Shown piece after piece: positions 1 to 7,424 of a stretch of 51,268 bases of DNA. Positions within the stretch are counted from its first letter, which is position 1. Every line of letters starts with the position of its first letter. Location: contig JAZRLR010000027.1 of the NCBI GenBank assembly GCA_045646965.1, positions 1 to 51,268 of the forward strand, in the 5' to 3' direction. The notes under the pieces were generated by a model that saw only the letters and a list, made by a program, of their open reading frames with translations, was not told the DNA's origin and ran no database searches. The position numbers were made by a program, and so were the translations under genes. This DNA is from HGM04593 sp045646965 (lineage in GTDB: Bacteria; Bacteroidota; Bacteroidia; Bacteroidales; Bacteroidaceae).

Positions 1-1
1 G

Positions 2-1516
2 CCGAATGTAGCATCGTGCTTTGCGATGGCGAATCTGCTTGCTCAAAAGCAAAATCGGTTCTATCACGATTATAAGGTAGTAGTTTGTGCCGGAACAGCT
101 GCGGGTATAGGCCTTGACGCTCTTCATCCTGTACAAGCCAATATGGGCGATCCATTGGAGACAAAGACTATTACGCTCACTTGCGGTAAGTTGACAACGG
201 GTGTAACAGTTAAACCTTGGACTGGTATATTTATGCTCCGTAATTTGAAAAGCCCTGAAACCTATTTTCAGGCAGCGTTCCGCGTGCAGAGTCCTTGGGA
301 GGTGAAGAATGAAGAAGGTAGCAAGACCATAATGAAGAACGAGTGCTATGTATTCGATTTTGCACTTGACAGAGCCTTGCGACAGATTTCAGATTATAGT
401 TGCCGCTTGGATATAAACGAAAGCAACCCCGAAGCAAAGGTTGGAGAATTTATCAAGTTCTTGCCGGTATTGGCTTACGACGGCAGCAGCATGAAAGAGG
501 TCGATGCACAAGATATTCTTGATATTGCACTTGCAGGAACATCGGCAACACTGCTTGCAAAGCGATGGGAGTCGGCATTGCTTGTAAATGTGGATAACGA
601 TACGCTGAAACGCTTGCTTGCAAGCCCCGAAGCGATGCGGGCTTTGATGAACATCGAGGGCTTCCGCAACCTCAACAGCGACCTTACTACCATTATCAAT
701 AAATCCGAGGCAGTAAAGAAGGCGAAGAAAGAAAATCCCGACCCGACACCAAAGGAGAAGAAGGAGCTATCAGCCGAGGAAAAGGAGATGAAAAGCAAGC
801 GCAAGCAGATTCAAGAGAAACTGATAAAGTTCGCTACCCGCATTCCTGTCTTTATGTACTTGACCGACTATCGTGAACGATGTCTTAAAGATGTCATTAC
901 CCAGTTAGAGCCGGGACTATTCAAAAAAGTTACAGGCTTGAGCGTAGAGGACTTCAATATGCTCTGCTCATTAGGCGTGTTCAACGCACCGTTGATGAAC
1001 GACGCCATCTTCAAATTCAAACGCTATGAAGATGCCAGCCTCACCTATACCGGTATTGACAAACATACCAACGATGAGGTCGGCGGCTGGGACACCACAA
1101 TCCGCAAAACTCAATATGAGAAACTATTCTATAATCAACAATCCTCAATGACCGAGGTTGATTATAGTTCGTATTCAAGGAGTAGCGAGGCTGTTGAAAG
1201 TCCTCAAAGAGAAGCAAGGCGAGTGGATAATAAGCCTACAGAAAGTGTATCGCAAGTGAAGCCTATTGTTCAACCACAATCTGGAAGACCAACTGCTACT
1301 ACTGCACCACCGCCAGAGTTACAGACGATGCAAGACCTTGAAGCCAAATTAGAATCAATCGGTGTTGATAGCACTGTTATTCACAAGAAATTCGGCAAGG
1401 GAACTGTTGTAAAAATCAACAAGAACGAAAAGTTTATCCACATCAAGTTCACCCTCGGCGAAAAGAAATTCATCTTCCCCGATGCATTTGTTTTGGGGTT
1501 CTTGATAATCCGATAA
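2..1516 (+). CDS. C-terminal part of SF2 helicase / restriction-type protein (5' end outside window)
   Basis: The frame is open to the first base, so the gene begins upstream; the Met at 26 is internal. Nucleotides about 180-300 encode a stretch resembling helicase motifs V and VI (TCGKLTTGVTV, then SPETYFQAAFRVQSPW), as in the helicase domain of Res-type subunits and related DEAD/DEAH proteins on Bacteroidales elements. A lysine/glutamate-rich linker (about 720-830) follows, then a helical region. A Ser/Pro/Gln-rich spacer leads to a terminal beta-rich module (IHKKFGKGTVVKI, then GEKKFIFPDAF) of the SH3-like type found at the ends of some UvrD/Rep helicases. Likely an ATP-driven DNA translocase of a restriction or defence system; the nuclease or methylase partner would lie to the left. 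Family subtype is uncertain. Confidence 0.7.
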   Translation, partial: PNVASCFAMANLLAQKQNRFYHDYKVVVCAGTAAGIGLDALHPVQANMGDPLETKTITLTCGKLTTGVTVKPWTGIFMLRNLKSPETYFQAAFRVQSPWEVKNEEGSKTIMKNECYVFDFALDRALRQISDYSCRLDINESNPEAKVGEFIKFLPVLAYDGSSMKEVDAQDILDIALAGTSATLLAKRWESALLVNVDNDTLKRLLASPEAMRALMNIEGFRNLNSDLTTIINKSEAVKKAKKENPDPTPKEKKELSAEEKEMKSKRKQIQEKLIKFATRIPVFMYLTDYRERCLKDVITQLEPGLFKKVTGLSVEDFNMLCSLGVFNAPLMNDAIFKFKRYEDASLTYTGIDKHTNDEVGGWDTTIRKTQYEKLFYNQQSSMTEVDYSSYSRSSEAVESPQREARRVDNKPTESVSQVKPIVQPQSGRPTATTAPPPELQTMQDLEAKLESIGVDSTVIHKKFGKGTVVKINKNEKFIHIKFTLGEKKFIFPDAFVLGFLIIR

Positions 1517-1521
1517 ACACC

Positions 1522-1566
1522 TATAATAAATCGTTTAAATCCCTAAGATTTAAACGATTTATTATA
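1522..1566. terminator. Bidirectional hairpin terminator, 20-bp perfect stem
   Basis: Positions 1522-1541 pair perfectly with 1547-1566 around a 5-nt loop (CCTAA). It sits between two convergent genes (stops at 1516 and 1576) and is AT-rich with A/T tracts on both flanks, so it can serve both strands. Confidence 0.8.
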
Positions 1567-1575
1567 CTTTGTAAA

Positions 1576-2088
1576 TTACCACTTCAGATCTTCTTTTAGC
1601 TTAGAATTCATCTGCTCTACGGTTATTAGATTTTTATTTTTGTATTTCTCTAACAATGTTTTTATTTCTTTTCTTGTTAGATTCTTACATTGTTTTGGGT
1701 TTTTCACTAATTCCAGCATATATTGAGTTAAAAAGCCCAGTCTCCAAAAGTCAAGTTCTATTAAATCTCTATGTTTAGAAAGTATACAATCTTTTAATCC
1801 TGCAGCCGCCCCTGGCTTTTGGTCAGAGACATTTATTTCGATTTTTTTAAGTTCATCTTCTTCTAATAAGAAGTAAGATAACTTACTAACACTATCTCGA
1901 TTTAATGCTAAAGCGACTATAGCGTCTTCGATGTCTTCCTGTGTATCTGCTTTCCATACACTTAATTCATTATTCGTGGTTCTCAGATCACTAATAGCAT
2001 CCCCACATATAAAAGCATCTTTCCGATTAACGGAACGAGAACCATCCCATCTACTTATACTAGAAATCATTCGTATCAACATAGGCAA
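1576..2088 (-). CDS. Unknown protein C of three-gene cassette
   Basis: Third gene of a minus-strand cassette, about 165-170 aa. Its 5' end overlaps the 3' end of the preceding gene by 13 nt, which implies translational coupling; starts at M1, M3 or M6 are all possible. I do not recognise a named family. The first 45 residues include SSISRWDGSRSV and a DAISDLRTT segment. A charged helical middle and a conserved-looking block PGAAAGLKDCILSKHRDLIE precede a lysine-rich C-terminus with short helices (RKEIKTLLEKYKNK). No signal peptide, membrane segment or catalytic motif is evident, so it is probably cytoplasmic. Position between a restriction-type gene and an HEPN gene suggests a defence or stress role by association only. 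Confidence 0.75.
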   Translation of the reverse strand: MPMLIRMISSISRWDGSRSVNRKDAFICGDAISDLRTTNNELSVWKADTQEDIEDAIVALALNRDSVSKLSYFLLEEDELKKIEINVSDQKPGAAAGLKDCILSKHRDLIELDFWRLGFLTQYMLELVKNPKQCKNLTRKEIKTLLEKYKNKNLITVEQMNSKLKEDLKW

Positions 2089-2846
2089 AGTTCTTCAATA
2101 AGTTCTGCTTCTATTTGTTTTGCATATTCCTTAAGCCATACAGAGGAGAAATTAGTTGTTTGTAATGCGTCTAAACAATTTTTAGTTCTCCATTGTTCTA
2201 TGACCATTAATGCAGCTTCTTGTGTCTTTGAATTTATATTTGCAAGCCCAGCTATGACAATTGGTAATAGCATATCTGAATTCTCCTGTTCAACCACTAC
2301 CCCAATAATGCGCAATAAACCAGCAATAACATCTGAATCTTTCTGATTGTTTGAATAAATGGTATTTAACCAATTATATGTAACAAATAGATTCCTCTTG
2401 ACAAACTCACGAACCTCTATAGTAACTAGATTATCTATTCCATCCTCAAAATCTGTTAATTTTAAACTGTGTACAAAAGGCTGTGAGTATTTTGACAAAA
2501 ATGTAAAAAACTCCTGATTTATGGAATTTACATCTACTGTATCTGTAGAATCTAATGAGGTCAATCTTCGAGTGTTGTCACCTGTAGATGTATTGTTTAA
2601 TTCATCATTGTCAAATTTCTTAAGCTTAAGTGGAAGTTGAGACGCTATTAACGAGGAAACAGTTGAGAACTCACTTAATTTTGATAAACTAACTATCAGG
2701 TCATTATAATAACCAATATTTCTGGAGAATATATCAGTTGTTTTAGTTATATGGTCATTTATTTCAGCCATATAATTAAAGGATGGAGTCTCAAATAACG
2801 ACTGCAACTCTTTTAATTTTTCGCTAAATTCATAAATAGTACCCAT
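2076..2846 (-). CDS. Unknown helical protein B of three-gene cassette
   Basis: Second gene of the cassette, 256 aa, starting 9 nt after the first gene ends. Mostly alpha-helical by eye. Residues 1-75 look coiled-coil-like. A polar Ser/Thr/Asp-rich linker lies at about 80-108 (STGDNTRRLTSLDSTDTVD). The C-terminal 130 residues contain hydrophobic helices separated by short turns (IAGLLRIIGVVVEQENSDM, then LLPIVIAGLANINSKTQEA), which resemble HEAT-like repeats. No catalytic motif, signal peptide or membrane span is seen. A scaffold or adaptor between its two partners is one possibility, but this is inference. AT-rich like its neighbours. Confidence 0.75.
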   Translation of the reverse strand: MGTIYEFSEKLKELQSLFETPSFNYMAEINDHITKTTDIFSRNIGYYNDLIVSLSKLSEFSTVSSLIASQLPLKLKKFDNDELNNTSTGDNTRRLTSLDSTDTVDVNSINQEFFTFLSKYSQPFVHSLKLTDFEDGIDNLVTIEVREFVKRNLFVTYNWLNTIYSNNQKDSDVIAGLLRIIGVVVEQENSDMLLPIVIAGLANINSKTQEAALMVIEQWRTKNCLDALQTTNFSSVWLKEYAKQIEAELIEELCLC

Positions 2847-2855
2847 ATGACTCGC

Positions 2856-3560
2856 TTAGAAATAAAGTGTCATGAAATCCGAACAAAATCCACTTGATTT
2901 TGAGAAGAATGTTTTAACTAAATCTATATCGAATGAATAATTAGTATCATTAAATGTATTGATGTCAAAATCTACAAGATTGTATTCTTGTATTGTATTT
3001 ACACCATTAACTATAACAATATTTCCTGATGTATAAAATTTAGATAAATAGTTAATTTTAAACACACTATCTCCAATGTTTTCATTCACTCTATAAACTT
3101 GTGAAAATTCACAATTATCTAATGCTTCTTCTTTAAATACTCTTGTTGCATATATCTTCTGAATAAAAGACTTCAGAGTGCTTATATCGCCAATATATTT
3201 GAAAGTAGGAGCTATCGCAAGACGAGATGCTTTCGCATTTCTTAATTCCAAAATTTTGGAGAATATTTTATCACATTTCTTGGAAAATTCATCAATATCC
3301 CTTTCTGAGTAAGAACTCTCCTTATTAAGGATGAAATCTATTTTTTGTGGTTGAAAAATCAATCGTTCAGTTCCATCTTGGGTGCCAAGCATCCAATCTG
3401 TAGAATTTACTATCACTCCATTGATTATTTGTGGAGTATTGTTTGTTGGTACATAATTAGGTAGTATTTTAAGCATTTCAGATACGAAAGTCCAATCAAA
3501 AATGATTTGTGGAATAAAGATCGTTCCACGCAAACTAACAATATTGAAGTACGATTTCAT
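2856..3560 (-). CDS. Unknown protein A of three-gene cassette (possibly TIGR04255-like)
   Basis: First gene of the cassette, 234 aa, read away from the 207-bp divergent spacer it shares with the ApeA-like gene. The order of elements (DWMLGTQDGTERLIFQPQ, then KIDFILN, a helix, then a RLAIAPTFKY strand) loosely recalls the sporadically distributed TIGR04255 family, in which a 'dG-x-x-xx-f-x-xx-i-x-N' segment precedes a strand reading 'R-l-a-l-r'; I hold this similarity weakly. The remainder is a mixed alpha/beta fold rich in Asn, Asp and Tyr. No obvious nuclease, ATPase or toxin motif. It probably acts with the next two genes, which are packed without promoter space. Confidence 0.75.
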   Translation of the reverse strand: MKSYFNIVSLRGTIFIPQIIFDWTFVSEMLKILPNYVPTNNTPQIINGVIVNSTDWMLGTQDGTERLIFQPQKIDFILNKESSYSERDIDEFSKKCDKIFSKILELRNAKASRLAIAPTFKYIGDISTLKSFIQKIYATRVFKEEALDNCEFSQVYRVNENIGDSVFKINYLSKFYTSGNIVIVNGVNTIQEYNLVDFDINTFNDTNYSFDIDLVKTFFSKSSGFCSDFMTLYF

Positions 3561-3767
3561 AATTATAAATAATTTATTAGTTATTTCCCGTTATTACATT
3601 ATACAAATCACCTAATGTAACAACAAAGTTAAAACATATTTCATCATACAACAAATAAATGATAATAAAAATCACTCATTCATAGTCACAGTTGGTATTT
3701 TTTAGTAATTTTACACAAAAATTATTCCCCCATATACAAAATTGAGTGAATTAATGATTAATTTGAT
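3561..3767. promoter_or_regulatory. AT-rich divergent promoter region between the cassette and the ApeA-like gene
   Basis: A 207-bp spacer separates two divergent start codons and is very AT-rich. A TAATTTTA sequence at 3706-3713 is close to the Bacteroides -7 element TAnnTTTG for the rightward gene, but the upstream TTG at 3692-3694 is too near to be its -33 partner. No clear operator palindrome was seen. The shared spacer would allow joint control of both units. Confidence 0.4.
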
Positions 3768-5051
3768 ATGAATGATAAGGTTGAATATAAGGGATATTGG
3801 TGGATACCAAACAATCCAGATAGAGCGATTGCTGGTGTCATTACTTATTTACCGCAAGAGAGCATTACATTAGAGTTAATAGGTTCTTTTGAGGAAGATG
3901 AGTCTCCAATGAATGCATTTCTAAGAAAAAAACATGAAAACACAATTTTTGGCATAACATCTGATTCAAAAAAGGTTACATTACTTAACTGTTCGGCATA
4001 TGGAAGTCTAAATCTTAGTTGTCCTTTCCCAATAATCAAATATACTTGTCAATATCTTCTTATTGGAGACCATATTGAAACACTTGAACAGGATAGATAC
4101 TTCAAAGCATATGTTAAATTTCCGCTATTAAGTTTATGGTGTCCTCCAAGTGCATTAACAACTTCTATGACATTCTGTGATACACAGAAAATAGAGACAA
4201 TCAACATATCGTTTAATACGAATCGCGACACCTTATGCAGTGTTTTCATAAATGAAAACACTCAACTAAATCTTGAGAGTGGCATTGACTATAACGGAGA
4301 ATATTATTCACCTAAGATAGAACAATATACATACTTGGATATTAAGAAAGGTAGCAATAAATCTATTAGTAGCTTCTTAAAGGATATTTTTATGTATGAA
4401 CAATTCTTGTCGTTTGCAACTCTACAAGAAATAAGATGTTCAAACATTAAATTATTTAGCGAAAATGAATGTCAAGATTTGAAAAATGGGGAGAAATCTT
4501 ATTTCCCAATTCAACTAATGTACATACAAAGCGATTATATTTCACCAATTAAAAAACAAAAAGAAGCGTTTCTTTTCAATTATGAAAGTATAAAAAGTAA
4601 ATATTCCAATATTATAAAGAAATGGTATGTTGAAAAGGATGATATTGCACCTATTCGCCAACACTTAATTGATAGCGTGAAATATAAACATGTTTTTTCA
4701 AGTGTGGATTTTACAATTGTTATTCAAGCTTTAGAGGGGTTCTGCTCTAGATTTAGAAAAGAGTCTAATCTAACAGATATGATAAACCTTTTAATTGCTG
4801 AATTCTCCGATATTGACAAATTGCAAGGCGATATCATAAATATTAAAGAGGTTGTAGATTCTAGACACTATTATTCTCATTTTATGGATCGTAAGAAGAA
4901 AAAGAATATTCTTGATGGATATGAACTCTATAAACTTACTGCAAAACTAAAAAAGTTACTTGTATGTTGTTTATTGAATTTTGTCGGATTTGATAATAAT
5001 GAAATAAATATGATTCTTAAAAAAAGTAATAATAGATTATTTGAAATTTAA
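3768..5051 (+). CDS. ApeA-like HEPN-domain anti-phage protein
   Basis: A 427-aa protein. The N-terminal half opens with EYKGYWWIP and a run of beta-rich segments with IFGITSDSKKVTLLN, matching the arrangement of the ApeA N-terminal domain. The C-terminal third is helical and carries R366-H-Y-Y-S-H371, the R-x4-H signature of active HEPN ribonucleases, within VDSRHYYSHF, which is characteristic of the ApeA HEPN domain. ApeA proteins are known as single-gene anti-phage systems; HEPN enzymes typically cut RNA, often tRNA or rRNA, when triggered, leading to abortive infection. Cytoplasmic, no membrane segment. Divergent from the unknown cassette and in strongly AT-rich DNA, consistent with lateral gain. 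Family call is from memory of motifs, not a search. Confidence 0.8.
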   Translation: MNDKVEYKGYWWIPNNPDRAIAGVITYLPQESITLELIGSFEEDESPMNAFLRKKHENTIFGITSDSKKVTLLNCSAYGSLNLSCPFPIIKYTCQYLLIGDHIETLEQDRYFKAYVKFPLLSLWCPPSALTTSMTFCDTQKIETINISFNTNRDTLCSVFINENTQLNLESGIDYNGEYYSPKIEQYTYLDIKKGSNKSISSFLKDIFMYEQFLSFATLQEIRCSNIKLFSENECQDLKNGEKSYFPIQLMYIQSDYISPIKKQKEAFLFNYESIKSKYSNIIKKWYVEKDDIAPIRQHLIDSVKYKHVFSSVDFTIVIQALEGFCSRFRKESNLTDMINLLIAEFSDIDKLQGDIINIKEVVDSRHYYSHFMDRKKKKNILDGYELYKLTAKLKKLLVCCLLNFVGFDNNEINMILKKSNNRLFEI

Positions 5052-5073
5052 GTATCACAACCATAGTGCAAAA

Positions 5074-5104
5074 TTTGTTATGTGAGAAGATTATATTAAT
5101 TTTG
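5074..5104 (+). promoter_or_regulatory. Strong Bacteroides-type promoter pointing into the truncated recombinase
   Basis: TTTG at 5074-5077 and TAATTTTG at 5097-5104 are separated by 19 nt, a full match to the Bacteroidales -33/-7 consensus. It reads rightward, ahead of a short open frame (5134-5328) that runs antisense into the 3' end of the recombinase. It may be the start of a gene whose body was lost at the rearrangement, or a source of antisense RNA. Confidence 0.6.
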
Positions 5105-5133
5105 CATCATAATAAAAAGCGTTCTTTTCAATA

Positions 5134-5328
5134 ATGCAGAATAAGACAGATAAGAAAACTTCGCTCGTTTCTAAATCGTTACCTGTCGTAAATTCAAGTT
5201 CTGTAAGTCGTTTATTTTCAGCGAAAAAGAAGAAATGCTATGTCTCGCACAATGGAAAGTTATCTTCTTCTTTATTCCAGCCTCGGAAATCCATTGTTTT
5301 AGTGGGTGGTGTGTCATTGCGCGGGTGA
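5134..5328 (+). pseudogene. Possible 5' remnant of a gene fused to recombinase antisense sequence
   Basis: A 64-codon frame follows a near-perfect promoter with a leader of about 25 nt. Only the first 30 or so codons (MQNKTDKKTSLVSKSLPVVN, then SSSVSRLFSAKKK) lie in AT-rich DNA; from about 5240 on it is just the antisense of the recombinase. I read it as the front end of a gene cut by the same event that removed the recombinase C-terminus. It could also be a chance frame. Confidence 0.3.
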
Positions 5329-6196
5329 GTCCTTTGAACACCAATCCTTTGCCCCAGTCGCCGCATAGTTCCAACGCTTCGTGGCTGATGGGGAGTGTCG
5401 CCTCGGTCTCGGTTTTCTCGGTGCAGATGCGGATGTAGTAGCCTTGATCGGGGCCCATTTCAAAATCGCTCCACTGCAATTTGAGGATGTCGCTGATGCG
5501 AAGTCCCGTCATACAAGCAAAGAGCGATGCTTGTTTCAGCACTGGAATACGGCAAGGAGTGGCGGCAAGTTGTTTTACCTCGTCAAGTGTCAGATACTCC
5601 TTTTTAACCTCTTTCCACTCGATTTTTTCAAGGAAATCGTTGAGGTTTTCGCGCAACATCTTCTCCTTGTAGGCAATCTTCAGCAGGGCGCGGAAAGTGG
5701 AGTAATATCCCGCTGCTGAATTTCGACTGATATATGAGTTAGGATGATGTATCTGCTTGCATTTCAAAAGATAATCCCGGAACTTTTCGCACAGCTCAAC
5801 AGTGATATCTCCAAAAGTACATTTGCCACCGCAGAACTTTTCAAAGTGGTTGCAGACGCAATCCCACTTTTCGTATCGCTCGCGTGCCTTTTCTCGGAAG
5901 TAGGCAAGGAAATCGACCTTCTGTTTGTTCTTGTCGAGGAAGCCGAACTCCTCGTTGATTAGCGACTGCACACGAATACAGCGTATTGCCTCCGCCTTGT
6001 TGAGCATCTCTTGGTTGAACATTCGTTGCTGCTCGTTGCGTGGCTTGGCATAGAGGTAGATACCGAGGAACTCTCGGCGGCTCATCTTCATTGTGTAAGG
6101 GTTGCGGATAGCAGGGTAGTAATCCAAATAGAGTGAGATACGGTCGTTGCGTAACGCCTTTTGGCGCAGGGTTACATTTGTGCAAGTTAGTGTCAT
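5171..6196 (-). CDS. Tyrosine recombinase/integrase, truncated at C-terminus
   Basis: 341 aa, Bacteroidales phage-integrase type. An arm/core-binding SAM-like region spans about 95-185 and the catalytic domain starts near 200. Visible catalytic residues are Arg233 (TGLRISDIL), Lys261 (TEKTETE) and His315-Cys-Ala-Arg318-His319 (FHCARH). After residue 320 similarity stops: the usual LGH motif and the nucleophilic Tyr are missing, replaced by about 21 unrelated residues. The break is at about 5240, where composition also changes to AT-rich. Without the Tyr it cannot cleave DNA, so this copy should be inactive for strand exchange, though the N-terminus could still bind DNA. The start at 6196 is the first Met in frame. 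Confidence 0.85.
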   Translation of the reverse strand: MTLTCTNVTLRQKALRNDRISLYLDYYPAIRNPYTMKMSRREFLGIYLYAKPRNEQQRMFNQEMLNKAEAIRCIRVQSLINEEFGFLDKNKQKVDFLAYFREKARERYEKWDCVCNHFEKFCGGKCTFGDITVELCEKFRDYLLKCKQIHHPNSYISRNSAAGYYSTFRALLKIAYKEKMLRENLNDFLEKIEWKEVKKEYLTLDEVKQLAATPCRIPVLKQASLFACMTGLRISDILKLQWSDFEMGPDQGYYIRICTEKTETEATLPISHEALELCGDWGKGLVFKGLTRAMTHHPLKQWISEAGIKKKITFHCARHSISSFSLKINDLQNLNLRQVTI

Positions 6197-6280
6197 AGCT
6201 GTTATGTTTTAATTATTTATACTTTTTGTTGCAAATTAAATTGGTGTTCCGATGGTGGTATCAATCACCATCAAGTAACT

Positions 6281-7174
6281 TTACTCAATCTTCGGTGGCT
6301 CAAAGAACTTGTCGAGTTCGGAGCGCAGAATCTTGGTGTACTTGCCAACCTTAATGCGAGTGATGTTGTGATACTTCACATAGTGGTAGAGCTGGTCGCG
6401 AGTGAGGTTGTATTTCTCCATCGCTTCGGGTATAGTGTAGTATTTCGGCTCTTCGGGCGTGGCGATACCTTTGGCTATATCGAAATGCTTTTTCGAGTAA
6501 TAGACCATCTTTCCTTCCTTACGTTTGGGGATTACATTCTTATATACAAAGGTGTAGATTGCCGATAACGTCATACCGAACTTCTCTTGCAACTCCGCTA
6601 CGCTGTACCATTCGGTAATGCTTGCATCTGGAGCTTTCTTTGCAAAGTAGGAGTCGATATGCTTCTTACTCCAATAGGTTCTGCCACGATTGAAAGTGCG
6701 AGGGATATTATGCTCCTTCGCAATCTCATAAATCCACGACTCCTTAACGCCAAATTTCTCTTTAATCTCGGCTGTGGTGTAGAAGTCGGTGATGGGGACT
6801 TTTTCTTTTGGCTTGTTCTTTTCACTCACAGTGATATAGTCAAACATTTTATCTATGTCTGATCGCCTTATGAGTGTTTTACCATCAAATCTAACAGCCT
6901 TGATTTTGCCATACCTGATGTAGCGATAGATTGAAGTTCTGCCGACACCTAAAAATGCAGACACTTCGGTTGGTGTTAAGAACTCCTTTTCTGAATGAGG
7001 TTTTGCTTCCTCATCAAATTTTAGTTGAAACTCTTGTACTCTCTTTTTCCTTACTCTCTCCTTGTATGCAAGGTTTGCACACCTGTGAGAACAGTAGGCA
7101 GTAGAGGTTTTGTGTGCGGTAAAAATAACGCCGCACCACTCGCATTTCTTCTGAATGTCAATGTTACTAGCCAT
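6281..7174 (-). CDS. Multi-HTH (excisionase-like) DNA-binding protein with Cys-pair N-terminus
   Basis: 297 aa from the Met at 7174, chosen because the Cys-rich module begins at once after it; the frame extends upstream to 7303 with non-conserved-looking sequence. Residues 11-32 carry two Cys pairs (CEWC, then YCSHRC), a likely zinc-binding site. Four tandem units of about 48 residues follow at 65-112, 131-178, 189-236 and 245-292, each of the helix-turn-helix_17 / MerR-like excisionase form (aromatic-T/S-x-x-E, G-x-x-x-x-x-I-Y, ending in a K/R-S-x-x-I-D segment). Such proteins sit beside integrases in Bacteroidales elements and likely direct integration/excision or regulate element genes. 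It lies 84 bp upstream of the recombinase on the same strand. Confidence 0.8.
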   Translation of the reverse strand: MASNIDIQKKCEWCGVIFTAHKTSTAYCSHRCANLAYKERVRKKRVQEFQLKFDEEAKPHSEKEFLTPTEVSAFLGVGRTSIYRYIRYGKIKAVRFDGKTLIRRSDIDKMFDYITVSEKNKPKEKVPITDFYTTAEIKEKFGVKESWIYEIAKEHNIPRTFNRGRTYWSKKHIDSYFAKKAPDASITEWYSVAELQEKFGMTLSAIYTFVYKNVIPKRKEGKMVYYSKKHFDIAKGIATPEEPKYYTIPEAMEKYNLTRDQLYHYVKYHNITRIKVGKYTKILRSELDKFFEPPKIE

Positions 7175-7350
7175 TTTAATTCTCTTTTTAGTTCGCCAAA
7201 TCTGTTTCATCGCGTACCACAGCGTACCAATGCGTACCAACTTCTCCGTCATCTGACCAATGAAATTTCGCACTTCGGTTTGCGAGGTACACAGGAGGTA
7301 CAAAAACAGGCGTAAAAAGGCTTAGCAACGATTAACAACGATGCTTGCAC

Positions 7351-7381
7351 AAATAAAAATAGCACCCGTAAAGAGTGCTAT
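7351..7381 (-). terminator. Intrinsic terminator of mnmE
   Basis: Seven-bp stem, 7375-7381 with 7359-7365, followed on the minus strand by a T-rich run (7358-7351). It lies 44 bp past the mnmE stop and marks the core/accessory border. Confidence 0.7.
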
Positions 7382-7424
7382 ATTAATCATTTATGATTGA
7401 TTTTATTATTTGATAATCAACGAC

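Larger units (their letters stand above)
1..7300. mobile_element. Right-hand part of an integrated element / defence island (boundary approximate)
   Basis: Seen: a run of non-core genes (restriction-type helicase, unknown cassette, ApeA-like HEPN protein, tyrosine recombinase, multi-HTH protein) ends just before the mnmE terminator. Base composition is clearly more AT-rich in about 1.5-5.2 kb than in the core genes that follow. A recombinase plus an excisionase-like HTH protein at one end is the usual layout of Bacteroidales integrated elements. The left end lies outside the window, and I could not identify an attachment repeat; the right boundary is somewhere between 7175 and 7350. The recombinase is truncated, so this copy may no longer move unaided. 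Confidence 0.6.

Noticed and set aside
6197..7424. Search for an attachment-site direct repeat at the element's right end
   Set aside because: No tRNA end or clear repeat was found; the left end is outside the window, so no site can be called.
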